From: Tubiluchus corallicola
Lineage: Eukaryota > Priapulida > Priapulimorpha > Priapulimorphida > Tubiluchidae
Length of the DNA stretch: 64,000 nucleotides
NCBI GenBank assembly: GCA_030141605.1
Contig: JAQGDQ010000062.1
Coordinates: 317,501-381,500 of the forward strand
Reading direction: 5' to 3'
Position 1 is the stretch's first letter, and each line of letters begins with the position of its first letter. Under the pieces are notes generated by a model, which had not been told where the DNA came from, did not search any database, and saw only the letters and a program-made list of their open reading frames with translations. The position numbers and the translations under genes are program-made. Shown here one piece after another: positions 1 to 11,949 of this stretch.

Positions 1-1432
1 ACAGAGTGTGCTTTGTAAGCGTAACGTTCTGGATTCGAATCCTAGTTGTTTCATAACCTTTCAGTACCTCCCTTCTTCAGTTAGTCACATAATTATTACT
101 TTCAACATTGTTACCTATAATCAATAACAATAGTTGACAATTTTGCTACTAACTTTTTTACGCTGAGGTTTGTAAATAATTTTAGAGGCGCCACGTTGTC
201 GAATACTTTTGCAAAGTCTATGCAAAAGGAACTTTGTTGTCAATTTTTGGTGCAAATCCAATTCTCAAGCTGTTTGTTTTTTTACACAAGTTTCCCTAAC
301 CCCATAAACAATTATATGAAACAGAACGATAATTGTTAGAGTTTAATGGGTCGCTTAAATAGATTTTTAAATATGGTGGAAAATACATCCTCTGTTAACC
401 AAATAGCGAGTTTGCATTAATAAGAGTAAACAATTCCATGAGCAAGGTGCTCCGAAAGTAGCAAGAGTTTTTCTAATGAGCACTATGCATTTTTGACATT
501 GTTTATTTTGTACAGATCGACACGGTTGTTGCAATTTAAATCTGTAGCTCCTTGTCAAGTAATATTTTAGGAGGAGATTTAGGAGAATCAACAGAGGTGA
601 AATAGGCATAACCAGTAATGTTTCCATTTCAAATGTCTGGCTATCAAGTTAAACTTAGGCCTACGCACTAATGCTATGTTTTCTATGTTTCTGCTGTCTA
701 TAATAATAGAGGTATAGCATGTGTGACAGTTTCAAATCCATCAATGTTCTTTAATGACGTGCATAAGCCTTTTTACGGTTTCGCTATGCGCAAACCCAGT
801 TGCTGCTACAGTAAGTGAAAGTTTTTTAAGTGAATCCAGCGCGTCTTACTTAACTACAGCCGTCACGTGACCTTATGCACGTAATTACATGTAGGTGAAA
901 TGGGTGAAACACGTGGCTTTTATACTACACATGTATAGTTTTAAACTAACATAATAAAAAATTATTATTCTTATCCGAAAACAGCTAGCAAAATAGCAGC
1001 AGCAATCCACGTGAAATGAAATAAATTAACCAAAAATGAACACCAAGAACTGTTACTAATACCACAGCAGCGGCTGCGAGACTGTCAAGTGTAAACAAAT
1101 GCGTTGTTTGGTTCTTGTTAGGTTCACTTAACCTTTGACCTTTTCACGATCATCTTCAATCACCTAGCCGTGAAAAGGCTTATTATCGTCGATTGTTTTT
1201 TGCGTACAGTAATTGGAGATATATAGACCACTGTTGCCAATCAATATAATTTAGCCACTTTGCCTTAATTAATCTTTTTAATATATGTATACATTATTGC
1301 ATAGTTGCGCATTGAAATAAAGGCTATTCCAATCTTAAGAAAATTTCACAAATCCCCTATAAATTTACTTATTTGTTTTAATAGCCACTCCAGAAACATT
1401 TGCAATAAAATTATAATAATTTTTATTTGTAG
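1..1432. other. Upstream intron of collagen-like gene 1
   Basis: I see no coding exon here. The stretch ends in a splice acceptor (TTTATTTGTAG, AG at 1431-1432), so it is read as intron of gene 1, whose 5' exons lie outside the window. Bases 31-42 (GGATTCGAATCC) resemble a tRNA or SINE B box, but no full cloverleaf can be built from what is visible. Confidence 0.55.
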
Positions 1433-2353
1433 GGTGTTGTCCACCAGGTCCAGCAGGTCCAACAGGACCAGTGGGATCATCTGGACCACCTGGACAAAAA
1501 GGCCATGTAGGACCACCAGGACCATCAGGAATGCCTGGCCCTACTGGACCTTCTGGTCCTTCAGGTCCTCCTGGAACCAAAGGAGCAGAAGGAGGACCAG
1601 GACCTACAGGCCCGACTGGACCAAGCGGACCTAAGGGACCTTCAGGAGATAAAGGTGGTATTGGAACAAAGGGACCACAAGGTCCGTCTTCAACAGTAAA
1701 AGGTCCTCCGGGAATTCCTGGCCCAAAAGGGCGTCGTGGACCTCGTGGGCCTGCTGGCCCTAAAGGAGATAAGGGTGATCGGGGAGTAAAAGGTAACCTA
1801 GGTATACCTGGACCAATTGGAGGTCCTGGTTCTGTAGGCTCAAAAGGTCTAATTGGACCTCCTGGTGATCAAGGATCAAAAGGACATCCTGGAGAAATGG
1901 GACCTAGAGGTTCTCCTGGAGATGATGGTCTCACAGGCCCTCCAGGTCCTCCTGGACCATTTGGTCAAGTAGGTGTCCAAGGTCCAAAGGGTCCACTTGG
2001 GCCATCTGGTATTACAGGATTGCCAGGCCCAAAAGGTCCTATTGGTCCCCCAGGAGACTTTGGAATAAAAGGTATTAATGGTCCACCAGGACATCCTGGT
2101 CCTCAAGGGTTTCCCGGACCTCCTGGTAATAAGGGGCCATCTGGTCCTAATGGTCCATCAGGATACCAAGGACCTCCTGGGACCCAACCAGGTATAATGG
2201 GACCACCTGGTGAACAAGGACCAAAAGGGTTTAAAGGCTTTCGAGGCCCAAGTGGTCCATCTGGATCCATAGGAATACCAGGTCCACCCGGACTGATGGG
2301 ATTACCAGGATCTAGAGGTCTAAGAGGAATTCAAGGAGCAAAAGGTGATCCAG
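1433..2353 (+). CDS. Collagen-like gene 1, collagenous exon (partial gene)
   Basis: This exon encodes one long Gly-X-Y domain of about 300 residues, expected to form a secreted collagen triple helix. It opens after an AG acceptor with two bases (GG) finishing a split codon, then reads [12 protein letters not shown]. It ends CCA-G followed by a GTAAGG donor. Length is 921 bp, exactly 307 codons, so the exon is symmetric phase 1-1. The opening Cys pair could make interchain disulfides. The Gly-X-Y register breaks at 1681-1704 (GPSSTVKG) and near GTQPGIM. Lys in GPK, GDK and GSK triplets suits lysine modification and cross-linking. The next recognisable exon is 7859-8142, also phase 1. The family is not fibrillar or type IV as far as visible. 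The ATG/GTG-initiated reading frame at 1471 is an artefact; there is no start codon in this exon. Collagen nature is certain; the gene model is incomplete. Confidence 0.93.
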
Positions 2354-3179
2354 GTAAGGATAATGTCTACCTGCTGTTCCTGATTTTAAGTCAACCTTTC
2401 ATTTCAACAGCTGAGCAAAAAATTAACTTGTGGGAGTGGACATATTTTTTATTAATTTTTTATCAACAATAGTCTGTTTTGCGTTCAAATGTAAAGTTTA
2501 CCTGTAAATTGCCCATCGAAAATCATTCTCACATTCTTTTAGTAATTCATCTTCATTCTTCTAATGGTGTAGCAACCCTGCCAATGAAGCAACACTGGGG
2601 AGAAGGTGATGTAACCGCTGGTGATGTAACCGCTCTTAACTTGACCATGCACGTATTTTGTGGATTGTTTTTATCAGGATTGTGAACCTGTTTATCTCGA
2701 TTAAGCTAGATAGGATTTTCGTTAGGTATCAAATTAAACAGAATTTTCTTAAAGCACGTGCTAGTCTAGGCTCATATTATGAAAAACTGCTTCTATAAAG
2801 TTCTAAGGACTTTTTTCTAGAAGCGGGCAACATAGCCAGTCTTATCAAACTGACTATGCTGATTTATTAATTTTGAACTAGCAAAGGCCCAGCAAAAATA
2901 TTGCGTATAAATACACTCATAATCAAAAATACGCGAACATCCTACATAGTCCTCATTTATAGCTCAAAGCCAGTAGCTTTTACTGAATTAAAGTTATAAG
3001 GTTATAAGCAGAGTATAATGGATGAAGTCAGAACAATGACTTTGCGTCAGCAGTTTCCAAGCGAAAATTGCCAAACATGGAACATCTAATTAACTCGTCG
3101 TCACTCCTCTTGGTGGACGTGTACTAAAATATAGCCCACATCATCGTGTAGCCCTGTTCTTCCTCTTTCTAAGGAGCTA

Positions 3180-3600
3180 TATATACCTCCTTTCGAGAGG
3201 CGCCGCTAGAACGTTTTTTCCGCAGGCCGTTTGACCAAAATTTCGAAAAAATCGGGAGTTGGGTCCGGGAAAATGCCCGTTACGGGACGCCGTGGCCCTC
3301 TCGCGAATTGTAAGTAGGTCTACTAACTACACCCACCGCTGAACGGGCTATCTATCCATAGCCAGCACCACCCAAGCCCGTTCCCTTTTTCCAGAAATAA
3401 AAGGTATAAGTTTTGCAAGCCGAAAAATGGCCATTTGTTGAGTTTTTCGCCCCCATTCGTCCTGGTGGGCCCAATTCGAAAAATAAACCCCCAGTGAGAC
3501 CACACTAGATCGAGACCTTTCATTTGGTGTATAGATCACCGCAAATGGTGCCGTCGTCGGAGCTGTAGCCTCGAATCTTATATACATATATATATATATA
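3180..3600. repeat. Dispersed repeat, copy 1 (second copy at 18390-18650)
   Basis: The block ending TCGAATCTTATATA followed by a TA run recurs near 18390-18650. Shared landmarks in order are a Pro-codon-like CCCGTTCCC, TTTTTCGCCC, GTGGGCCC, ATTCGAAAAATAAACC, ACTAGATCGAGACCTTTC, ATAGATC, CGCAAATGGTGCC and GCTGTAGCCTCGAATCTTATATA. The conserved 3' edge next to a TA run suggests a non-autonomous element. No coding capacity was recognised. Confidence 0.7.
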
Positions 3601-3639
3601 CCAGTGAAATTAATTTATACGATATTGAGTCAATGAAAA

Positions 3640-5040
3640 ATCCTCCAATATGGGATGGGCAACCATTTTCAGGATGACCAGATAAGATAATGATATTGGT
3701 CTGAAAATAGGCTTTAAGGGTCAAGCAGCCCACAACTAACAGCCAAGCAGCTAATCAGTTCTAGCAGCTAAGATACGGTTTTAAAAAGCTATCAACAGCC
3801 TTCAGTCCTCTAGCCCATTTTGAAATGACGTCAATATTCGATGACTTTCGTTTGACCTCATATCCAAAATTAATCATTTTGATTTGTTTTAGTGTTCTGC
3901 AAAGTTTTCATCGTTCTGCTAGACAATTATTTTTAGATCAAGGCCAATTTCAAGGTGGCTGCCAAAATGGCTGCGGCAGCTTGCGTAATACAGTAGCTAT
4001 ATTGCATGTTCTAAGGCAGACAGGATGATAATTTTAGTATCTAGATATAGGGCTTTAAAAATAAAAATAAGATTTATGTCTAATGAGATCGCCACTTTCA
4101 ATATGGCCAACAAGATTTCTATCGCTAGCATATAAAAGCGACATCACAGTTGTCAAAGCAGATAAGAGGATGGTTTTTGGTGTGTAAATGTAGTTTTTCA
4201 AGGTCAAGGAAGCCACATCTGGCGCAACGGCAGTGATTAATGCCTGGCCCAACAGTACCTGCATGATATACCACTCCTTTGGTGTGCCCCGATAGTGTCC
4301 TATATGTTGGAGGAATTGTCACCAAAAGCCTTTCCTTCTTAGTGAACAAGCCTTTATATGCTCTGCAAACTGATGTCAATGTGCTAGCTTTCTCATACAG
4401 AGAGGAGTACAACAAAACGTTCAAGAGCATGAGCTCAATCAATAGTTCTGTTGTAGTAGTGTTTTTAAAGGTACAAATGCTTCTCTTATGTGAGCCAAGC
4501 CATCCTTTTTCTCTTTCTGTAAAAACTGAAGTCTGGTCGCACACATGGATTGCTTTCAGAGCTGATTTTTCTATATCATATGGTGTAAGTCTTTTATAAG
4601 CTAGCAACAGCTACCTTTCAACCATTTTGAAAATAATTGGTGCTACCCTAAATCTTTGACCTACATATAGGTACTAATATCACCGTTCTATTTATCTTAG
4701 GTCAGGCAGTGTGGCAGCCATCTTGAAACTCTAACTGAGGTGATGTCATTGGTGTTTCTAGGCATCAGAAATTGATTCCTCAAAATTGAAAACCTATATT
4801 TAGACACCAAAATCGTCATATTAACTGCATCAACAGTTAGGATATGGCTTTCAAAATTAACAATTAAAGGCATCGATCTTGCCAACCATTTTTTAAAATG
4901 GCAGGCATATTGTTCGAATGGCCTCATATCCGAGATTAATTGCCTTGATTGGTTTTAACGTTGTGAAAGTTTTGTAACTTAACCGAAAAGAGCAGACTTT
5001 TCACCATTTTGCTGGACAATTAAGTCAGGATCCCGTCGGC
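3640..5040. repeat. Diverged repeat units flanking an unidentified 160-codon frame
   Basis: The stretch 3830-3960 (CCTCATATCC...TTAAT...TTTTGATTTGTTTTA) resembles 4915-5035 (CCTCATATCC...TTAAT...CTTGATTGGTTTTA), and both carry NAAAATGGC-type motifs and a GCTGGACAATT/GCTAGACAATT match. Between them a minus-strand frame of 160 codons (4125-4607) ends in a cluster of Cys and His residues (HCRCARCG). I do not recognise that protein. Flanking direct repeats suggest a mobile or duplicated segment. Confidence 0.45.
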
Positions 5041-5079
5041 TATTTTGTTTTTAGTTATTGGGCTGTTTGAATCTCTTTG

Positions 5080-7090
5080 CATTATCGGGTTTTTTTGGGT
5101 CATTTGGGTTTTTATCACACATTCGTCGAACTTCTTTCTGAATTCTTGATTTCTGAATATGATAGCTTTAACGAAAATATCCAAAAGTTCCAAATACATT
5201 GTTGATGTCTTCATACACCTTTGCTCTCCATTTTAATTCTGCACTTAGTTTATCAATAATCTGGGATCGGAACGGCTCTTTGTTGGTAAAACTGTGAGAT
5301 TCATCGACTGCCTTTCTTTTCTTTCGTGAATCACAGTAGAACATTTAGCTGTAATAATCAAAATTATCTCTCATGTCCTGTAGCGTTGCTGGTAAAAAAT
5401 TTTGTAGCAGATTTACTGTTGTCATGAGGTCTATACTTGAACTTTGCAAGCTTACGCTGCATTTGAAAATGGTTGCAGGATCATTCCGTTCTTCATAAAT
5501 TATTGTTGTTTCCAGTAAGTGAAACGAGTCACAAAGATTCCCAGCAGTTCTTCGGATATTTGCCTTTTGGCTCATATCATTTTGGAGATCATCAAGCACT
5601 TTACAAGTATTCGCATAATTGCTACAAAGTACTTGTATTGCATCAGCATTTGCACTTCAGCTAGTTTGTGACAAAGATCTGCTCACCAAGGAAAATTCTA
5701 CTAAGCAGTCTGTTAAAACTTTCGACCTTGTGAGCTGATGCAAAAAAATTGTACAGCTGTTGAAGCAAACAAAAAATGAAACAGCTTCAATGCCCGCAGT
5801 CAACAGCTGACTGGCCGATGATATTGAGAGAATGTGATGCACATGGTACGTATTGAGTAAATTCACTTTGTTTCTTTATTTGAACTTGCATTCCAGAATG
5901 CTGTCGACTCATAGTTTAATGTCAATGCCATTTTCTTTCAAAAAAGCCAAGAAACATACTGCAAGATGATCACCTGAATGATTGCAGATGCTTATGAATC
6001 CTACAAAGCGTTCCACTGGGTCTTCAGGTAATACATGACGGTCAGTTGATCTAAGTGAGATACATGTATATCTGTTGTGGAATCAACAAGTACTGAATAG
6101 AAATAAGCGTCCCTTATTTCAGTTGCAATACTACCGAGTGCTTTTTAGCTATCAAAAAAATAAATTCATTTCGTTTACAATTGTCTTTGACAAATACAAC
6201 GTGTGGTCTTTACAGTTGCTTCCGTACTCGTTAATATGCCGACACAAAAATATATCAAAGTTTGGAAAGTAATTCTAAAATTAAGAGGAAATTGCCATTG
6301 TGTTCTGATCCTTTTATTTCGTTTTTACCTCGAAATGGCAAGCCTCGTTCAGAATGTGAACATAACTGTTTCGCCGACACGTTTCAAAGCATTCTTCCAG
6401 TATTCGCAAGATTTCATCATTTGATTCTGAAGACCTTAGTCAATGCACTGGTTTACTTTTCGTCTTGCAAAGTAAACTTAAACTGCAGTGATGTGCTGTT
6501 CACTCGCGGCATGCTGTGCAATCTACGTCCAGTCACTAATCCTTCTCAGAATTATCCACATTTATTTTTGAAAGTAAACAACAATAGGAACAATATATTT
6601 CGTGCGTTGATGCTGAGTATAAAATACATTGCTTAATGCAAATCTCTTTAGGCCTACTTTGGGTTTCACACGTGCACAGCGATTTTTAGAAATATCGGTC
6701 TTGCTTTGCATATTAAAGTTTGGAGCAGAGATGTTATCACTTTCATACTGCTCCACATGATGTCATCAGCCTTATCGGTTGTTTCCGTCAGCTTGAATAG
6801 GTGGATATGGTGGATGCGAAGTAGAAAGAGTTGCTGGTTCAGCATTACAAGTGGCATTAGTCATTACATTAAAGTTAGCGTTCTCCTTGAGCGAAATGAA
6901 TCAGGTGTTGCATTTAGCGTACCCTTTTGTTGCTTTGCATTTTCTTTTGCTCTTTCAGTTCTGCCATCCGCCTTTTCTAACATTCTCAATTTCACTATAC
7001 AAACTAACAATGCAAAAGTACAGGAAACCTTTGAATAGGTTTCACTGGTGCAGAAATACCCGCAGTAAAATGTGCCTTTTCTAGCGACCA
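5080..7090 (-). mobile_element. Degenerate hAT-family transposase (ZMYM1-like) fossil
   Basis: Minus-strand translation gives, in the expected N-to-C order but in shifting frames with stops: a Lys/Glu-rich N-terminus (near 6900-6970), GLPFRGKNEIKG and NGNFLLILELLSKL (near 6260-6350), YSVLVDSTTDI and SHLDQLTV (near 6050-6110), PVERFVGFISICNHSGDHLA (near 5950-6030), FLKENGIDI, SANADAIQVLCSNYA (near 5620), VLDDLQND, LQSSSIDLMTTVNLLQ (near 5430) and KLSAELKWRAKVYEDIN (near 5220-5260). These are hallmark blocks of the DUF4371/ZMYM1-like hAT transposase group. Many frameshifts and stops show it is dead. It lies antisense in the intron of gene 1. The element's termini were not found. Confidence 0.8.
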
Positions 7091-7858
7091 CTAAAATTAA
7101 CTGCTGTGTGGAACTGATTCAGAAAAGAAATTCAGTTGTGTAGGCCGAGTCTACTGATGAAAAACGAAACATTTTGTAATTTTTGCACACATTATAGTCT
7201 CAAATAGTTAATTTTCTTATCCTGTTAGACACAGTACAAATATGGCTCTTTGTAATCGGTGTCGGGACTTCGAGGGCCTATCAAAATTGACGGCTTAAGG
7301 TTAAAGCCTAAATTGCCTAATGGTAAGTTCGTCCCTGCTTGTAGCCGAAATCACTATAAAACGACCACGGTAGGCCATTCTGGATTTGAAGGACAAAAGT
7401 AGGTCATACCATAAAAATGACGTCAAATATGAATTCCTTGACTTCAACTGTCCCGAAGCCATCACTGACAGCGGGCCGGTTGGGATTTGAAGGTCAAATT
7501 ATAAAAATTACATCAAAACGAATTCCTTGACTCAGAAAGTCCCAGAAATAATATGCTTATATTTTAACACGCCGCAAATGAAGTTACGGCTCAGTCGTAT
7601 CGCTGCAAATCTTGTCATTGTGGCTATGGTATACTGTTGTTTAAAAAAGTTTAGTAAGTCAGCCAGCCCATTAGATTAAAGGCTGATTCTGATTACAGAA
7701 CAACATTATAGCCGCTTCATTTTTGAAAGTTGAACAAGTGGCATCTCTAATATTGATTTGCGTGGAATTTTCTGGTTTATTTAAATCGTCATTTTGGTTA
7801 ATAACATTATAATATCAAAGTCTCTGTGCATTAAAACTAAATATGTTTAATTTTTTAG

Positions 7859-8142
7859 GTGGTCAGTCTACAGTAGTGATTGAGGTGAAGCATATTTTCG
7901 ACCAGCCGACAAAACTTAAGCGTTACCCAGATTTCAACAAAGCACAGGCTGTGGAAGCTAGAATATTAAGTATAGATGATAAATACGACTTGCTCGGACG
8001 GTATAGCAGAGGGGAAGTGGTAATGAATGGCAAAAATTTCGATTATTTTTTGGATAGCTTGAAGAAAATACCACAAGCTCGACAAGCTCGACTTCGAAAT
8101 ACAGCTCAAAAATTAAAAGTTCAATCGGGATCGAATTCGTAG
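7859..8142 (+). CDS. Collagen-like gene 1, terminal exon (non-collagenous C-terminal domain)
   Basis: The exon follows a TTTTTTAG acceptor, starts with two bases (GT) completing a split Gly codon, and ends at TAG 8140-8142. It encodes about 94 residues beginning GGQSTVVIEVKHIFDQP. There are no Cys residues. The middle part is mixed charged/hydrophobic (KYDLLGRYSRGEVVMNG), and the C-terminal third is basic (KKIPQARQARLR), a possible proteolytic processing or polyanion-binding stretch. The start is homologous to the terminal exon of gene 2 at 30628. It does not resemble fibrillar COLFI, collagen IV NC1 or C1q, so I give no domain name. A start at the ATG at 7843 is wrong because it lies in the intron. 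Confidence 0.85.
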
Positions 8143-8434
8143 GGTGGTAGATTGATTTGTTTAGGCTTTCTCAAATATTTAACAGAAAATTTCCATCCTA
8201 TTTACAGCAAATCATTTTTTGCTTTGTCTTCATCATTGTGGGTGAAAAAGTTAAGCGACGATCTTCTGTTATTTGCTATTCACTAGGAAATCATCGCTTT
8301 ATAAGCTCATACCTGTATTGTAGTTCTATATTGTAAGTTTGTCATCTTGTTATATTGCAAATTAACGTAACTTAGGCCTTAATTATATTTGAAGTCTATA
8401 ATAATAATAATATTTCTAAATTGTCATGTCAACA

Positions 8435-8545
8435 AATAAAAAAACAACCAGTTAACGTACTTCATAAATTCAGGAATGTGTTCATGTCGTAAATCTGGGT
8501 GTGATGACAAAGCAATGAAATTGTGCAATTTCACAGTCTAATAAA
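8435..8545 (+). promoter_or_regulatory. Polyadenylation signals of gene 1
   Basis: AATAAA occurs at 8435-8440 and again at 8540-8545, about 295 and 400 bases after the stop. The second is followed by a T-rich stretch (TTTAGTCATTGCTTTT). Either could set the 3' end of gene 1. Confidence 0.6.
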
Positions 8546-9055
8546 GTTTAGTCATTGCTTTTCGATCTTTAAGATTCCTTACATTTCCCAAATACGATTC
8601 AAATTTGAAATGTATTTTTGCATCGAAATGAAAACAGAACATTTAAAGTACTTGTATACCTAAAGTATATTGGCAGTATTATTTTATTGCATGCACTAGT
8701 AAGACGCACATACAATGCTATGTTACACCACAAAAGAAGGACTGTTTTTCACACCAAAAACAAAAATATATACATGAACTGATAAATTTGATTAAAGAAA
8801 AATATTTATTACAATTGTGCTGAATGTCTCGGTATGACTTTCGTCTGCATAATATAAAGTTTTTAGGAAATAACCTTTAAAAAGATGTAATAATGGATCA
8901 ATAATACGATTCAATATAGTTAATAATTAAAATTGGCAGCAAACACAATTTATTACATAACCCTAAAAACTAATTACAAGTAGTGTAATAGAATAATTAT
9001 AATAATAGCCAATAATAGATAAAAAATACGTCATAGTTGTATAGAAAATATATTA

Positions 9056-9160
9056 TAAAGCAGAAATCATCAAAGCATATATCATTAAAGCAAAATCATC
9101 AAAGCATAAATCATTAAAGCACAAATGAATCATGAAAGCATAAATCAATTCATTAAGTAA
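9056..9160. repeat. Short degenerate tandem repeat (AAAGCATAAATCAT type)
   Basis: About seven imperfect copies of a 14-17 base motif resembling ATCATYAAAGCAWAA follow each other. It is non-coding simple repeat. Confidence 0.7.
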
Positions 9161-10310
9161 AGTAATTATCAAGTTATATAATAAGAATAGGAGCAAGCGA
9201 TGCCAAACATTTTTTTGGAGTTTTACACTAAACTTTATAATTTTATTTACGCAAAGGAGTGAAGGAGAAGGGAGTGTCACAGCAATTAGGCTCCATTGAC
9301 AATTGACCATTAACCATAACTCACATGTCTACTAGGGAACACAAACCATAAACCAGTGGATAATATCATCTGTCATTCACAGACCAAAACAACACCATCT
9401 ACCATAGACATTGGACCACACAATGTTAACCAAGTCATGTGCCGCGTGGATAAGCGTATGTCCAGGAACCACATCTGTATGTATCTCATCAGCACGTAGA
9501 GTTCAAAACTATGGCTTGTAACACCGCGTAAAATCTGTTGTTCACAATACATAACCATTTAAAACTATTTAACTGTTGTTAGGAATAGTGTTAATAAGTA
9601 TAATAAGAATAATGTGAGGAGCCTATAGATGAACTACTCAGGTAAAACAGTTCTAATGTATCAAACATTAAATATATATTATATATACAGACTTTTATAA
9701 TTTGCCACTATGTATATGATAAATTCTTTTAAAATTATACTGGGTGTTTACATGCTAAAATTTACTTAAGAACGTTGTTGTCTAAATTTAAATTTGTACC
9801 AAAGGATTTGGTGTAAAAACCTATTGTTGATGTGTCAGCGTTGTTCTCGAAGTTTTCTTAGTAATGTGAGCTTTTGGCTAACAAAATTACTGAAATTGGA
9901 AATTTTCAGTTTGAGACTTAGAGTTAATTCGTGATATTGGAAAGCCTTTGATAAACGACAAGGGTTACGAAGTTTAGATATAATTATAGAGCAACCAAAT
10001 TTTACATATATTATGAGCAATACTTCCATATTAAATGATCGTGGACTATAGCGTTAATTCGCCTAGTGTAGAGAAAATTAGTACTCCCCGTCTAACATTT
10101 TTTGCATGAAATCTTCAATTAGAGTTGCTCATTAGTATCAATTACTAAAGTAAAAAATAGTGCCACATTTAAAGTGGCGTAAAACTAAAAAAAGTTCCTT
10201 TTTCTTTTTTGATAGAGTGGCGGCAACGTTCTCGTAACGCACGTGCACTTGTATTTACCGTTAAAAACACTAAAAAAGGTATCTGTTTGACCAAGGTGTG
10301 CTGTGATCCC

Positions 10311-10451
10311 CAGGGGGGTGCCTTCTAGGGAGGACGAATGTCTTAAACAGAATGGCAGAAAACCAACACAAGAAACGCCATTAGAACTAATAATGAGAGA
10401 TTGTGTTCAACCAGTAGTCGGAGAAAAAAATTTAAAAGCAATATCAAGCCA
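10311..10451 (+). other. Candidate orphan exon, unidentified
   Basis: An open frame runs from a possible acceptor (GATCCCCAG ending 10310) to a strong donor (CAAGCCAG then GTAAGT at 10452). It would encode a hydrophilic stretch (REDECLKQNGRKPTQE). I do not recognise it and found no partner exon, so it may equally be transposon debris. Confidence 0.2.
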
Positions 10452-11289
10452 GGTAAGTCTCACAGATAAAAGGCACGACAATATGACGAATGGACAACAA
10501 AAAGTCCATTAGTGTAAAATCTCCTGGCACAGAAAAGTAAAATAGTAGCAAGTGGTTTTGTGGAACATTTGGAAAACAGTGTAATGAGAACACATTCTCA
10601 ATATAGTACGTACTCAGATAGGGTATACTTTGGATGCTTAAAGGAAGGCGGAGTGATATTTCATATACTGCCCTATCTTCAAGTACGGTAAATAGTATAC
10701 ATTTTAACATCAATAACACTGCAAAAACGTTTCTGATAATGAAATAATAGATTAATAAATAATAAATTAAAATCTTAACGGCGGGCGAGCCCAACAATTG
10801 ATGACGTCATAAACTAACATAATTTTCAACATCAAGCAGATTCCATGAGCGGGTTGAACGTGTTTGCGAAAGCAAAAATTGAAGTACAGTGCTACTGTAC
10901 GATATTCAGGGTGTTGTACTAAAACTAGGCAAGTTTTAAGATAAAAATTCAAATTTCAAATTTACCGCTGTACTCACGCATCTGCTGTCGTACATGTGCA
11001 GTTAGTCACAGACTAACACATCTGAACTGAGAGCTACAGCAGTTTTGTGTACAATGCGTTTCCGAAATGCAGTTGCTAGTGCCCGTCTAACTAGCGAAAG
11101 GCGAAATGCATGTAACAGCAAGGAACTAGTGGCGCGCACGCGAAATTGTCTTTATGCGGTAATAATTTTTTCACGTAAGGCATTCTTTAAAAAATAGTAT
11201 GTTTTCTCTCAATATTTTAAAGAGTAGATTATTTTGACTTACCTTTTAACATTGGATCGGGTTTTGCTTTAAAGCGCAAGAAGCCCCTC

Positions 11290-11920
11290 CACTTACAAGT
11301 CATGAGGCTTTAAAAATTCATCTTGAAATTTTCTACCACTTACATACTGCCTTTTTGCAGCAATGTTGTATAATACGTGTAAATTTAAACACTGCGATGA
11401 CAATTAAGCGCAGCCATTTTAATGGGAGGTCGTATAATACAAATTTAGATAACATTGTGTGAAGTTTGGAAAAATAATCAGAGCATTCGTAGCACACGTG
11501 TTACTAACTAAGTAAAATTTTAAATTATTGTATCTTGTCAATAAGATTAAAAATACGTTTACTGAGTGGCGCACCCTGGAAGGTGAGCCAGCGACATTTT
11601 ACCAATTGGCATGAACATTCTAAATCATTATTTTTAGTTACAGAAGTCTTTCCAGCAGGTAATATAGTAATATAGCTAGGTAATATAGATTTGAATGGAA
11701 AGATTTTGTGACACTATTTAACATGGCCTTTTCTTCCCCTGCTTTACGTTCGCGTAAGTGACGTCATGTAATGGCGCCGTCGGAACAATAATGCGGGAGA
11801 TTTAAAATGAAAACAAACAAAAATTCCTTTTAACGCCAGTACGATATATGCCAGAAAATTGCTGTAAAGTAATACAATATTTTAAGGCGATTCTTTTGAA
11901 TGGTATCCCATTTCTTCTCT
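11290..11920 (+). repeat. Dispersed repeat of about 620 bp, copy 1
   Basis: This segment matches 40540-41165 in reverse complement along nearly its whole length. Shared blocks include TTGAAATTTTCTACCACTTACATACTGCC, the complement pair around GCGCAGCCATTTTAATGGGAGGTCGTATAATAC (each quoted in parts below 20 bases in practice: ACTTACATACTGCC, CCATTTTAATGG, GGTCGTATAATAC), AACACGTGTGCTACGAATG in complement, and a TGACGTCA palindrome. No open frame of note, so a non-autonomous element is likely. Confidence 0.82.
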
Positions 11921-11949
11921 TTTAAGATTACCAGCTTATCAACGATTTC

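Larger units (their letters stand above)
2354..7858 (+). other. Intron of collagen-like gene 1
   Basis: The donor GTAAGG at 2354 and the acceptor TTTTTTAG ending at 7858 have matching phase 1. No further Gly-X-Y exon was seen inside. The interval carries dispersed repeats and a minus-strand hAT transposase fossil, listed separately. A small additional exon cannot be excluded. Confidence 0.6.

Noticed and set aside
1-60. tRNA gene at the left edge
   Set aside because: Only a B-box-like motif is visible; no acceptor or anticodon stem can be shown.
1471-2472. Gene 1 collagen exon read as a free-standing ORF of 333 codons
   Set aside because: The initiator is a GTG in the middle of Gly-X-Y and the last 40 codons are intron past a GTAAGG donor.
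4125-4607. 160-codon minus frame with a Cys/His cluster
   Set aside because: Not recognised and flanked by repeats; no splice or start evidence, so not called a gene.
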